Below are positions 34,228 to 46,953 of a stretch of DNA of 64,000 nucleotides, in pieces. Under the pieces are notes generated by a model that had not been told where the DNA came from, ran no database searches, and saw nothing but the letters and a program-made list of their open reading frames with translations. Location of the stretch: contig JAPQWV010000018.1 of assembly GCA_027422505.1 (NCBI GenBank), forward strand, positions 19,424,001-19,488,000, read 5' to 3'. The translations under genes and the position numbers were made by a program. Source of the DNA: Craterostigma plantagineum. Lineage: Eukaryota; Streptophyta; Magnoliopsida; Lamiales; Linderniaceae. Every line of letters starts with the position of its first letter. Position 1 is the stretch's first letter.

Positions 34228-37200
34228 TTAGTATTTCGTGTATGCGAGTTCATTGACAAGCTGTGGAAGATTCTTCTCTCTTCGAATGCTTTCGACCCAA
34301 GCGGCATTTATATGAACCCTTTCGATGCTCTGCCTCAGAGTCCTCGCTATGTACGGCTTCATGCGGCTTGCGAAAAATTGTTCAACCTCTTCGGCCTTAT
34401 CTCTCGAAGCAAACTGAAAAAGTAAGGTTGTTAAAATAATAAGTGCCGTTAAACATAAGTTTTTTGTTTTTCTACACTGAGCTTATGAGAATAAGAGAAC
34501 TAACGGGTGACACAATAGCGCTGATGAAGCGAGTCACCAGAAATCCAGCACCATATGTCTTGGAGATGTGATCCCAATTTTCCTGTTCAACACCAAGAAA
34601 TCAATTAAAAGGATCACACCATAATTTTTAATATTTAGTTCTTCCCTTACGATAGTTGCAATGCAAGGTCTTCTGTTAGTTGTGTCATAATAAAACCCAA
34701 GGAATGAGATCTTACCTTCAACCAGTTCCATGCTATCTCACGAGCTTCAGAACTCACAGAGAGTCCAAACACAACATCTTGGTTCCTTACCTGCATTTAA
34801 GAAAATGAACAAACAGAGAAGATATAATATGGTAAAGGAAGGTTTTGTAAACAAATAATACATCTTTGGCAATTGATGAAGATGCCACCGCGTACCTCGG
34901 AAGTTAACAAAAAGTTCAGAAATTCATATATAATTTCAGGGTCCTTACACGAAGCTAATGAACCTATAAAAAGGATGGAAAGCCATTATTGGTTGCTTTT
35001 GAAAGACACGTAATAGTTCCCAAGTAATAGAGCAACTGAAATGCTAACCTAAAATTCTGGTTTTCTCTTGGCTGAGGTCAGTTTCCCTATAAATTTTCAC
35101 AAGAGAATCATAGCAAAATCTGTCTGATTTGCAAGCGCTCTTCACTACAGCTACATATACTGCCTGCAAGTTATACAATGACACAAAAAAAAAAAAACTG
35201 TCAGCATAATTTTGACAAATCAGAAGATTTGTTTCATGAAGGGTAACTTGAGATTGCCACTCTAACCCTTCTCAAATCAGGTGGTAGAACAGGTGTGCTT
35301 CTATCATCAAGAAACAAGCTGAAGCGCCTCTTCGCCTCTTCTAAAGTCAGGTCGTGTCCGAAAGAAGCCAATGCCGTCAAGATCTCACCTCTTAACATGG
35401 CATCGAGATGACTCTCACCTGGTTTAGGATCCCAACCAAGTCTCCTGACGAAGAAGAAATTAAATCGGAAGTTGTCATAAGATAACATTGACTGACCGAC
35501 AGGCCTCAACCTAGGATTCTATCATATATCGCCATACATCCATGGTTCAGATGTGCAACTATGTGCATGATTCCAATTTTCCACAAGATAAAATCATGTC
35601 CAAGCATGCTAAAACTAAATCTAGTCAATCAATAGTTTTGAAACGTGTCGATTACAGCTCAAAGTGGAAGTAGAGAAGAAGTGAGATAGAAAAGGATAAG
35701 CTGTTTTGCAGTTTGCTGGTATGGGGGAAGGATAAGCACGCATAGTGATTTCAAAATGGTAGCGCAACTATATAGGATGAGAGGAAAATAAATTTATAAT
35801 TATACTCTGCAGAATTCTGGAACAGGTTGATCAAGAACAGTTTGAGATCATCCAGCAATTCAGGGGCAGCATCAGCCAAGACTTTTGCTACTTTAGAAGA
35901 AATCTGCAGAATCAAGAGACAAAATGCATGAAGGAAATCAAATTAAGAGCAATAACAGACATAAAAAATGTTATTCAGCTAGAGAAAATTACACTGATCA
36001 AGTTAGAGAGGACTGTATATTCAGGTTCCTCTCTGAAAGCACCCATCAATGAGAGCAATGAAGTCAGTGGCTGCTGGCATGCCATGGACAACGAGTAATA
36101 ATCATCCAATATTCCTGCTCAAACATGTAATCTGAAACTAAGTAACTATTCCGTGCTTTGAACTACACAAAAATGACAGGAAGTCATCACAATTACCATA
36201 TCGATCACTGGTTGATAAGCATTTTCTTTCAATTGCATCCCGAAGTCTGAATGAGAGGTCCTCATCGTACTTCACACGAAAAAAACCAGTCTGGTCAACA
36301 TTAATTTTGATAAAAGGTCTTTTAGTAGAAACCGAAGCACCCAACAAGTCTTTTATATCAACAATCTCATGATTCGCTTGCAGCAAGAAACTTTTGCGAG
36401 CATCATATGACCCACAGCATAGAGTTATTGGAATGATCCATTGCCCTTCACCATGTGAGCCACTTAATAAAAATTGTGACTGCAAAAAAAAAAAACGATA
36501 TTCAGAAGTCAAAAAACTATCAGAAGATACAGAATAAAAAATTGTTTTATCCTGTGCCAAGGAATGATATACAAGAATTGCCAAACAGAAATGATCAGGC
36601 TAATAAGCTGCACATCGTAGGACCTGCTCAAACTCCAGATTGTGGTCTTTGATGTTCACAGTGACAACAGGATAACCTTTCTGCTTTGTCCAAGAGTTCA
36701 TAAGACTGTTTACAGGTTCGCCAGATTCTTCCTGAAGAACAGACCACAAATCTTCCGTTTTCGCATTCGAATAAGCATATCGTTTGATGTAGGAAGCGAG
36801 TGCCCTCTAACAGAACCAAAAGAACTCTTATCAGAATGAGATGGGATGAAAAACAATTAAAGGAAATATTCAGATAAGTTTCAAGTTTTTAAATAATTAT
36901 TAAAAAAAATTAAGAACAATAAATACAAATATTGCGTGTTAGTCCATATGTGAATGGAACAACAAAAAAACCTGAAAAGATTTTGCTCCAAGATAGCTCT
37001 GGAGCATCCGAATGACAGATGCACCTTTCCTATAGCTGATTGCATCAAAAATCTCATCAATTTCACTTGCATGATTAACATCGACCTGAAAAGAGACGAC
37101 TTAAACTTTAGTTCCAAGGTACTTTGTACAGAAAATTAAATAGTTTTATCATCTGAGATAAAAGATTAGTTCAGCGTCATCCACGTCGGACCTCAATTGG

Positions 37201-39749
37201 ATGAGATTCTGCAAGTCCATCTAGTCGAAGACCCTCAGTGCTTTCATCAAGAAATTGAGTCCAAATTTTCCAATCAGGGAACAAGCTATCAGCAGCCAAA
37301 TAACTCACCTGGGTAGGAAAACGATATGCTAATGAACATAAAAGGAGATAATGGCATGCAAACTATTTAAACAAAAAAAAGGGGAATAATACCCATGTCG
37401 CAAAACCCTCATTAAGCCACAAGTGTGTCCACCATTCCATTGTCACAAGATTACCAAACCACTGGTGTGCAAGCTCGTGGGCTACAACAGTGGCAACCTA
37501 AACGGAACAGATTCATGCCCAATTAATATACAGCCATAGAATAAGATAAAATAAAATAGAAACACGAGAAACAACCAAAGCCTGTGACGTACTAACACAG
37601 AGAAGTTTGATCTATTTTCAGCATATTCATCATACCCGTTGCTTGTTTGCAGCTGCAGAATGCTTTTCATCAAAAAGCAAAGCAGTTTCTCGGTATGTGA
37701 CAAGACCATAGTTCTCCATAGCCCCAGCAGCAAAATCAGGAATAGCAACCATGTCCAATTTAGGTAGTGGATAAGGCACTTCAAAATATCTGAATATTTT
37801 TTAAGAATGTTTGTTAACACATGAAAGGAGTGTAGATTTATACTCCAACAACAAAGCATCGAGAAGCGCAATGATTGTTTCTGACCACTACTTGAAGATC
37901 AGATGTAATCGCACATAAAACAAACATCTTACTCTTTATAAAGTCCGAGGGTTCTGACAGCAACATCAAGAGCGAATTTTCCTTGACTAGCCTTACCAAC
38001 CTGGCAGTATACCCTCACAGCAATTCCTGGGTACCACGTAATACCATCAAATAAATGAGAAAAAAAGCAACTCCTTTGGACATAATTAAATAGCTATAGC
38101 ACAAGGAATGGAAAGTCATAAGTATACCTTCAGGTGTGTGATCTTCGACATAATCAAACATGCCAACAACAATAGCCACCAAGTAAGTGGACATGATAGG
38201 CGATTCTTGATAGTACACTGTCTTAAGATTCCCATTCAACTTCTCTTCAGTGACTGGCATGTTTGAGAGGGCTACCAGATTGGATGGTACTTCTAAGGTG
38301 ATCTTGAATGTGGCCTGAAACGAAGTTGTAAAATTAACTATGTTCCTTAATGATATATGTCATCTAAAACAAACAATTATTTCACAACATTAACTACATC
38401 GGAGTTCACAAATTGACACTTAAAAAATATATGCCCTACACTATTGGACCATCCGTATGAGAAAATTTAGAATTTGTCGTCACTTGTGCATAGAAGTTAT
38501 AACTAATTATCTGCCTAAAGACTTGTAAATACATGGTGCTTCAAATGCAAAAAAAATGTCAGACAACAGTATACTATAAACGCACGAGGACTTCAACTAA
38601 AATAAATTACCTTAAAAGCAGGTTCATCCAAACAAGGAAAGCAACGTCTAGCATCTGCTGGCTCGAACTGGGTCACAGCCATATTTTTCTTCTCACCATT
38701 GTGCTCATAGGTGCTAAATTAAGAAGCATGGTCAAGATCCACATGATATGTCAGTTATTGAAGTGAAAATCAAGTTTAGTGAAAGGAACAATGGGTCACA
38801 TTCACCCAATAACAGCATACACTATAAGGTTTTACCTCCTATAGAATCCTTTCATTCTATCGTTTAGAATTCCTTCAAACTCCATGCTCAATAACCCAAC
38901 GCCAATTGGCAAATTCTCCTCAAACTCGATAACCAATATCTCATCTTCCTCGTATAATGCCACCTCCGCAGAATCCACGAACTGTTCAAATCAAGACTCG
39001 AACTAATAACTTAACAAGAAATTACAGAAAGAGCGAAGAGTATATAAGTAACCTAAAAAAATTTAGTTTCAATACATATGGAGAAACTGATGCGACAATT
39101 CATCCAATCTCAATTCATTTTCTTCCCAGTCGATTTTAAGAGTCTTAAGTCTTTCTTCTAAGTCATAAAAAATGTTTCGAGCCTTCTACACCCTATAAGC
39201 CTAAAATGCAATGCTTTGAGCCACTGAAAAACATATTAGCTCCAGATAGCGGAAACCACGTGTTTGATATTCTCAGAAAGACAAATTCAAGGAAAGGGCC
39301 ATAATAGCATTTAGATCAGTAAACAATCCTCGGAATGGACACAACTAATACACACCAGCAGATCCATAACAATGGATTTGCGCAAGGCACTCTTACGCAC
39401 ACTCGTGAATCGAGGACGAGAAAACAAATACCAGTATCCAATGTATCGTTCCCATGGAATAAGTGCAATTAAATCAGATCAATCAAAGGGAAAGTCAAAC
39501 ATGATAAGCGTATACCTTATCATCGTGAGATTTAAATTTTACAGAGTTCGGAGTGATAGTGAGCTCAGCAACGTTGAGAACTAAAAACTTGCTCTCCTCA
39601 ACTAGGTCGATGGAGATACTAACAACGCCGGTGAATTTGCATCCAGCGAGGTCGGGTTTCAAATAGAGATCGTATCGCTTAGGGATTGCGGATCTAGGGA
39701 GACGAGGCTGGCCTCTGAATTGAGAATGCTTTTGGCTTTGGTCTGCCAT
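34228..39749 (-). CDS. APM1: Aminopeptidase M1 (M1 zinc metallopeptidase)
   Basis: Nineteen minus-strand exons: 39749-39516, 38981-38836, 38713-38611, 38314-38128, 38026-37933, 37789-37636, 37497-37393, 37308-37192, 37085-36972, 36806-36624, 36479-36197, 36114-35993, 35903-35806, 35444-35267, 35163-35049, 34963-34896, 34790-34716, 34582-34505, 34413-34228. All junctions keep the frame; the product is 879 residues, a full-length M1 enzyme. Visible motifs are GAMEN (277-281), the zinc site HELAH (313-317) with E336 in [10 protein letters not shown], and the ERAP1-like C-terminal helical domain ending in [10 protein letters not shown]. It removes N-terminal amino acids from peptides; the Arabidopsis counterpart is a membrane-associated enzyme needed for auxin transport protein trafficking and embryo/root development, and binds the auxin transport inhibitor NPA. 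No frame break or missing catalytic residue seen. Confidence 0.95.
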
Positions 39750-40168
39750 TGTTATCTGAATTGCGGGAAAACGCAGAAGTTGTTCCGTGATATTTTCGAT
39801 GATAAGATCATAAGAAAAGAATAGGTTCTTCTTCTATTTAATTATTTAATTTGTGTTGTGTTGTGTTGTGTTGTGTTGTGTCGTCATTAGATACAAATAC
39901 AATAATAATACATTACGTGCTGTGTTGTGGGATTTTTCGGGTTTTATAATACTGCCTACTAAACAACTTAAGAAAATGGCAAATCTTACATATACAATAA
40001 AACGTAGTTGCGACACCTGTTCATTAACGGTCCACTAACAAAGTGGGAAACACTTTATTTTCACGTTAAACCACTTAACTTATATTATTATATTAATTAC
40101 ACATATTTTACACACGTAAATGCACGGGCATAAAACTAACTAAAGAAAATGTATAACAAGGTGCAAGC
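39750..40168. other. Upstream of aminopeptidase gene
   Basis: Promoter side of the minus-strand aminopeptidase. Includes a (TGTTG)n pentanucleotide run at 39852-39880. No other gene. Confidence 0.5.
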
Positions 40169-41999
40169 CGTTTTTTCAGTTTTTTTTGGTAGAATGATTA
40201 TATTCATTTACCACCCAAACACCAAATTACATTGTCCTCATCGTACTAGTATGACAATTATGTAAACGGGTACAAGCAAATGCGAGCCAATAAATTTGCT
40301 CCACTAGAATTCTTCAAGTGACAAACCGAACGAAGCCTCCATTTCATCTCTTGAGCCATAGTATGACTAATTTGTTCCACTGACTGTGCACCCAAATCAT
40401 GAACACGCCTATTTCTCTCCCTCCAAATATGGTAAACCAAAGAGGCGTACACAAGCTATACTAATGCGAGCTTGCATCTTCTTACTGCCCTCCATCCTCT
40501 GCAGCCAGGAAACCATGTCACCAAATGCTCGCATGGGCCCACTGATGTTCAACCATACAACAACTCGCATAGCTAATTGTTGGCTGAATTGACAGTCCCA
40601 AAATATATGGTCAGTTGATTCATCTACAATTCCACAGAGTCTGCATATTTTGGTCTCAACTAAGACCCCCCAGCTGGCCAATCTGTCAAGTGTTAGCAGC
40701 CTTTTCTGCACCAGAATCCACAGCAAAAACGAGTGCTTAGGGAAATTAAGTCTGTTCCAGACACCTTTGCTAAGAGGGAATTGGGGCAAGCCACCCTTGA
40801 GTCAATTGTACCCTGAGCTGACTGAATACTTGCCATCACCAGAGTGGCTCCAAGTTCTGCCCACATAACCCCGAAATCTCTCCTTGATCCTATGCAACTT
40901 CTTTCAATGCCAGCTAGAGTCGGCCGCGGGCTTGAATTCCCAGAACACCCTTTAAGTAGATAACATTGATCCATTTTATCCACAGTGAGTCTACCTCCAA
41001 GGTTATGTACCACATCTGCTGACCAGCAAGGGCAAGATTCCATGTGACAGTCGAAGATTCAGACCACCTCTAGTTTTAGAACAAACTTGGTCCCAGTTCA
41101 CAAGAGGGACAGACCTTCCATTCTCCTTCTTTCCCCATAAGCACTCCTTACATCTTCTATCAATCTCCTTAGTGACTGCTCGGGAGGATGAAAATGGACC
41201 CCCAGAAGCCATGAATGGCTAAGAGGATGGAGTTAATCAGACATAATCTGCCCGCATATGACAAGTTTTTAGTAGCACAACACTGAATTCTGGATGTAAT
41301 CCTTTCCACCAAAGCTTGGCATGAACTTCTACTCCATTTGGTGGGGGAAATAGGCATACCTAAGTACCTCATTGAAAACTGCCCAACTGAAATCCAGTAA
41401 TGTCCATGATCTGGACCCTGATATTAGGAAAAACACCAGCCACAAAGGCATTTGATTTCTGAGTATTTGCCCCAAGGCCCGAGACCTTTATGAAGTGCTC
41501 CAAATCCTCTGCTATCACTCTAACACTCTCAGTTCTGCCCTTGCAAAATATCATCAAGTCATGAGCGAAGCATAAGTTCACCAACCTGACTTGTTTACAC
41601 TGCGGAGAAACCTGAACCTAGGGTTAGATGTGGACAGCTGCAGCTTCCGCGAAGAATACTCCAGCTATCACAAACAGCAACGGAGACATAGGATCTCCTT
41701 GCCTAATACCCCTGGCAGCTTGGAAACTACTAGATAGAGCTCCATTGACTGAGATACTATAGGAGACAGATGTCACGCACTCCATCATCCATGAAACAAA
41801 TTTCAGTGGAAATTTCAGCATGCCAAGCCAATTTTTCAGAAAATCCCAATCCAAAGAGTCATAAGCTTTCTTAATGTCGACCTTCATGAGAACTCGAGCA
41901 GAAGCATTCTTCCTGTTGTACAATCTCAGCAAGTCTTGACAGATGAGGATATTATGGATAATGGACCTCCCCTCCACAAATGCATTCTGATACATGTTG
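40169..41999 (-). mobile_element. 5'-truncated LINE (non-LTR) remnant
   Basis: Minus-strand pieces of a plant L1-type ORF2 in several frames: RT with AFVEGRSI, KVDIKKAYDSLDWDFL and GIRQGDPMSPLLF (41995-41624), the box that should read F/YADD appearing as FAHD (about 41560-41580), the thumb region RYLGMPI and SYAGRLCLI (about 41370-41220), and the C-terminal zf-RVT domain FPKHSFLLWI and CRLCG..ES.DHIFWDC (about 40750-40600). T-rich DNA at 40171-40187 would be the poly(A) tail. The endonuclease half is missing and the break is near 41999. Confidence 0.88.
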
Positions 42000-42359
42000 G
42001 AGTTCTCATTATGGATAATGGACCTCCCTTCCTGTTGGTGAACTGGAGATGGGGAGTGGACTTAATCCGACCGGTGCTTTACAACGAGCTGCAGATACAC
42101 GTTGGAGTTCTCATGTGAGATCATTGACCGGCCTTATTAAGATGTGTAGTGCGGCGTGTACAGTATTGCTTAAGGTTATGGATGATGGACTTCCTTCTCA
42201 ATGAACAGAGGCTACATATGTTTATGATGAGATTACGTCGTTCGATTTTGTATTTATCTTACATCTTATGAAAGATATAATGAGAATTACAGATGTCCTT
42301 TGTCAAGCTCTGCAAAGCAAGTCACAAGATATAATAAATGCGATGGAGCTTGTAGTATC
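42000..42359. other. Spacer with short direct repeats
   Basis: ATTATGGATAATGGACCTCC occurs at about 41951 and again at 42009, and GTTGGAGTTCTCAT at about 41996 and 42101, so the LINE break overlaps a small repeat. No gene. Confidence 0.5.
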
Positions 42360-42582
42360 TGTTAGAAATTCTGGCCGGGCCTCCGGTAATTAATATCCGT
42401 TAAAGAGGCCCACGCACATGCGTCACACGAGGAAGGAGTGCCGGTATAAGCTTGATGGGGTTCCTTCTTAAAACCAATTGATGATAAGAGGAGTGGCCCA
42501 TCAAGCTTATAAAACTATTTATCTTTCTTGCTCTTATCGGTGTGGGACTTTTATTTTGTCCTTCACACGTGAATTCTCAACA
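42360..42582 (-). repeat. TRIM-type LTR, left outer copy
   Basis: 223 bp; read on the minus strand it opens TGTTGAGAATTCACGTGTG and closes AATTTCTAACA. Short LTRs of this size with a TGGTATCAGAG primer site are typical of TRIM elements. Confidence 0.8.
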
Positions 42583-42686
42583 CCCCCTCACGTGTGAATC
42601 CATTTCTTTTAATCGGACGGGAACACCATTCTTTTCGGACCCGCCGTAATTTTTAATTTGAGTCGGATCTACCCACTCTGATACCA

Positions 42687-42784
42687 TGTTAGAAATACGG
42701 GTCGGGCCTTCGATAATTTTATCCGTTAACAAGGCCCACGCACATGCGCCACACGAAGAAGGGGTACCCGATATAAGCCTCGAT
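42687..42784 (-). repeat. TRIM-type LTR, truncated older copy
   Basis: Begins TGTTAGAAATACGGG directly after CTCTGATACCA (reverse primer binding site, 42676-42686) and matches the LTR up to about GATATAAGCC, then passes into Copia sequence. With 42583-42686 it forms a second, older minus-strand LTR/internal junction. Confidence 0.75.
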
Positions 42785-42809
42785 TGTCGATCAACTTCTG
42801 AAACTCGGC

Positions 42810-45800
42810 GATTAGGCATGGATTCTATCTCGAATCAGGAATCCGAAGAACAGAATCGCACGATGACTGAGGATGGAGAGGTGGAGCGAACGCTCAAAAA
42901 GGAAATGATGAATTGTGCGGAGGTATTCAATCTCCATGACGGCATCAATCCAGGTAACGCCTCTGTACTCAGTTCTGTGGTTGAGTCTTGCTAGATCTTA
43001 GATACGGGCGCTACAAATCATACATGCATGGACTCATCTATCCTGTCAAACCAAAAGTCAATTCTCAAAACCTTTCCAGTCACATTACCTGATGGAACCA
43101 CAAATTTAGTTCACTTTACTAGTGATTGTAAGCTCAGCCCCAAACTTACCCTTTTTGAGTGTCTTCATGTACCCACCTTTAGATATAACCTTCTGTCTAT
43201 TTGCAAGATTGCTAGTGCTTTCAACATCTTCTGTGGCTTCTTATCCGATTGTCCCTTCCTACAACACCTTCGGACTAGGGAGATCATAGGAGTTGGAGGA
43301 GTTATCAACGGCCTATACATTCTATACAACTTCGAGCCGAAGAGAATCAAGCTAGTGCTAGATATGTTGCTTTCTAGAATTCCTCTTAAAACCATACCCG
43401 TTGATAGTATGAATTCTTGTCAGTCAAATACTGCTGTAATGGTAGAACCATACACCTGGCATGCTAGATTGGGCCACCCCTATATAACTGTAATGAAGCA
43501 TTTGAGTCCTACAATAAAACTGCACAATTATGGCAGTATGCCTTGTGACATCTGTCCTCAAGCCAAACAACATAGGCTGCAGTTTCCTTTGAGTCATACA
43601 CATACCTCAAGAATTTTTGAGTTGCTTCATATGGACTTATGGGGTCGCTATTCCCATCCCTCATTGTCCATATGTCATTTTTCTAACTATAGTTGATGAC
43701 TATAGCAGGTCAACATGGACCAATCTCCTCAGGTACAAGTCACAAGTTTGTCAAACCATAAAGAATTTCCTGTCATACATCAAAACCCAATTTTCAAAAA
43801 CAGTCCTCATCATCAGAGCCGACAATGGATCTGAGTTTGTAAACAATGGTTGTCAAACCTTATTTCCTTCAGTGGGAATCATTCACCAAACGTCTTGTCC
43901 ATACACACCACTAACAAAATGAGGTGGTAGAAAGAAAACACCAACATCTTCTTCAAATAGCCCGCTCACTCATATTCCAATCAAACCTACCTAAATCCTT
44001 TTGGGGGGAAGCCATTCTCACAGCCACATACCTCATAAATAGACTACCTAGTGCCCATCTAGCATGGCAGTCACCATACCACATACTATACTCGAAAGAC
44101 CCTGATATAAACCATCTCAAAACCTTTGGATGCTTGTGCTTTGTTACAGATCCTCAGCCACATAAAGAAATTTGCCTCTAGATCTTTCAAGGGAGTTTTT
44201 ATAAGGTATCCTAATGGCCAAAAGGGCTACAAAGTGTACAACCTGGAAACCCGTACCATTACAGTGTCTAGGGATGTCATTTTTTAGAGAATCTGTATTT
44301 CCCTATAAAACCACTCAAAATCCCTCTGAACCAAATAACTCTGTCCCTATACATACTTATGAAGCACCTTGCTGCCCTATACCTACCCCAAACACATATA
44401 TATCCACACCAGAACCCATCCCATCTAATCAAACCTGCCCTAATCCACCGACTAGTTCTCCTTTGCCCTCTGCACCTAATTCAGTTGTGCCTTCAAAAGC
44501 AGGTCCATCACCACATACATCATGCAATATACTTCCAACCAGAGCTAGCACTAGACCCAAAAGACCACCCATATGGCTTACAGATTACACTATGGCTGCT
44601 CATAGTCTTGCTTCTCAGACACATACTAACCCCTTGCCTCATAATTCTCCTTTAAAACCTTGCATGAGTCCATCATATGCATCTTTTATAGCAAACGTCT
44701 CTAACGTACATGAACCTCATTCATATGAGAAAGCTCGATTAGAACCTGATGGCAGAAAGCTATACAACGTGAGCTCGATGCTCTTGAAGCAAATTAGACA
44801 TGGGTCATTACAGATTTGCCGAAAGGGAAGAAAGTTATTGGATGTAAATGGATTTACAAGGTGAAGTATAATCCTGATGGAACAGTGGATAGGTATAAAG
44901 CTCGGCTCGTGGCAAAGGGGTACAATCAAATAGCAGGTGAGGACTATTTCGCCTCTTTTTCACCTGTCGCTAAAATTGTGGCAGTCCGAATTGTGTTGGC
45001 TATAGCAGCAGCAAGAGATTGACCTTTGCATCAGCTAGATATCAATAATGTTTTTTTGCATGGGTATCTAGATGAAACTGTATACATTCGCATGCCTCCT
45101 AGTTACAAGAAAGGTTCACCAAATCAAGTCTGCTTGTTGCATAGGTCACTCTACGGCTTGAAACAAGCCTCCAGACAATGGAATTTGGAGTTTACTTCTT
45201 CTCTACAACAGTTTGGTTTCATACAATCACCTCATGATCTTTGCCTGTTCACAAAGAAATCTGGGTCTGATTTTCTGATCTTATTGATCTATGTAGCAAA
45301 TGTGCTTTTAACAGGAACTAGTTCTGATCTCATTGCTGCTACTAAGAAGTTCTTGGACGATAGCTTCACTATCAAAGACTTGGACCAGGCCATGTATTTC
45401 TTAGGTGTAGAAATAATCAGAAGTTCTGCAGTCAATCAAAGGAAGTATATACAGGATTTATTACAAACGACTGGACTTCTTGATTGTAAGGCAGTTCTGT
45501 CCCTCTTTCAAACGATTTTCGCCTCCATGATACTTCTAGTCCTATTCTGTTGGATTCAGGCCTTACAGAAGACTCGTTGGCAGGCTGTTGTACCTTGGAT
45601 TTACGAAACCAGATCTCTCGTTTGCAACGTAACAATTAAGTCAATTTCTGCAGAATCCTCGGCAGATTCATTGGGAAGCAGGACTGCATGTCCTTCGATA
45701 TCTCAAGGGGTCCATCTCCATTGGTTTATTCTATCCGTGTGACACAGACCTCTCCTTACATTCCTTCTGTGATGCAGACTGGGGAAATTGTCCATCACTA

Positions 45801-46233
45801 GACTCTCTTTAACCGGTTATTGCATCACGCTTCGTAGTTCGCTGATCTCTTGGAAGACCAAGAAACAGAACACAGTATCTCGATCCTCATGTGAAGTTGA
45901 ATACCGTAGCATGGGAACAACATTGTGAGCTTCTATGGATATCTTACATCCTAAAGGATCTGCTTCTTCCTATATCTATCCCGATTCCTTTTGCTTGTGA
46001 TAACAAGTCAGCTATCCACATCTCTGCCAACCCTGTGTTCCATGAGAGAACTAAACACCTTGACATCGACTGTCACATTGTTCGCAATCATTACAAGTCT
46101 GGTTTCATATTGCCTTATCATATTCCATCCACGCAACAACCTGCCGACCTATTCACGAAGGCCTTAGTTGCCCCACAGTTTACTTATTTACTGTCCAAGC
46201 TTGGCATGTCCAAGCTTGGGGGGGGGGGGGGGG
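42810..46233 (+). pseudogene. Copia pol (protease, integrase, RT, RNase H), decayed
   Basis: Plus-strand order is correct: gag tail, protease ILDTGATNHTC (about 42993), pre-integrase WHARLGHP (43458), integrase zinc finger CDICPQAKQHR, catalytic segments in FLTIVDDYSRSTW and RADNGSEF with ERKHQH later, RT CKWIYKVKYNPDG, YKARLVAKGYNQ and SLYGLKQASRQW, and RNase H CDNKSAIHI..NPVFHERTKH. Stops or shifts occur at about 42992, 43694, 43920, 44180, 44864, 45020 and after 45480. The RT box reads YVAN (45290-45301) instead of YVDD, so catalysis is lost. The lineage differs from the Tork-type element at 8184 (Retrofit/RE1-like by motif). Confidence 0.88.
46218..46233 (+). repeat. G16 homopolymer at polypurine tract position
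   Basis: Sixteen consecutive G directly before TGCAGAAG, at the place of the Copia polypurine tract. The length may be affected by sequencing error. Confidence 0.9.
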
Positions 46234-46234
46234 A

Positions 46235-46497
46235 TGCAGAAGTTATACATGGAAGATGATGAGTTAAAGGACTAGCTCACTGGTTGCTGTAATTCATTAG
46301 TTGTTAGTCTGTACATAAGAGCCTGTTTTGCTTTTATAGCTTATTATGTCTAGAGGCAATTTTGTAACTCGCCCAAGTCTTTGTAGATAAACGCTAGAGT
46401 ACACTGTACATCAAAATAATTGAGATTGAAATCAAATTCAGGTTTTCTTCATCTAACGATTTTCAGCTACAGACGCAACCGATCATCAATCTTTACA
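46235..46497 (+). repeat. Probable Copia 3' LTR
   Basis: Follows the G16 tract, opens TGCAGAAGTT and closes CAATCTTTACA, 263 bp, with TG...CA ends. It is followed at once by TGGTATCAGAGTGGGC, a primer binding site of TRIM type, rather than by a target duplication. Confidence 0.5.
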
Positions 46498-46731
46498 TGG
46501 TATCAGAGTGGGCAGATCCGACTTATTAAAAATATACATGGCGGGTTCGAAAAGAATGGCGTTCCCGTCCGATAAAAAAGAAATGGACTCACACGTGAGG
46601 GGTGAGTGTTGGAAATTCACGTGTGTGGGAAAAAAGTCTCACAACGAAAATTACAAAAAGAAATAATGGGTTTATAAGCTTGATGGGCCACTCCTCTTAA
46701 CACTAATTGGTTTTAAGAAGGAACCCCTACC
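46498..46731 (+). mobile_element. Inverted TRIM internal region and LTR piece
   Basis: 46498-46606 is the forward version of the internal region found reversed at 42583-42686 (words GGCGGGTTCGAAAAGAATGG and GTTCCCGTCCGAT), and 46607-46731 is a forward, truncated and diverged LTR starting TGTTGGAAATTCACGTG. It meets the right outer LTR head to head. Confidence 0.75.
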
Positions 46732-46732
46732 A

Positions 46733-46953
46733 TGTTAGAAATTTGGCCGGGCCTCCGGTAATTGATATCCGTTAAAGAGGCCCACGCACATGCGCCACAC
46801 GAGGAAGGAGTGCCGGTATAAGCTTGATGGGGTTCCTTCTTAAAACCAATCGGTGATAAGAGGAGTGTCCCATCAAGCTTGTAAAGCTATTTATCTTTCT
46901 GCTATTATCGGTGTGGGACATTTATTTTGTCCTTCACACGTGAATTCTCAACA
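46733..46953 (-). repeat. TRIM-type LTR, right outer copy
   Basis: 221 bp, TGTTAGAAATTTGGCC to GAATTCTCAACA, same orientation as the left outer copy with about 12 differences. Confidence 0.8.

Larger units (their letters stand above)
42360..46953. mobile_element. Composite: TRIM-type LTRs enclosing inverted TRIM pieces and Copia pol
   Basis: Outer LTR copies 42360-42582 and 46733-46953 are in the same (minus) orientation, about 95 percent identical by eye, start TGTTAGAAATT and end TTCTCAACA. The outside pentamers GTATC (42355-42359) and GCATC (46954-46958) agree at four of five bases, like an aged target duplication. A purine tract GTGAGGGGG adjoins the left LTR on the minus strand, as expected for its 3' end. 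Inside lie a TRIM internal region, a truncated older LTR, a plus-strand Copia pol with its own LTR, and an inverted TRIM piece. How it formed is inference. Confidence 0.6.
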
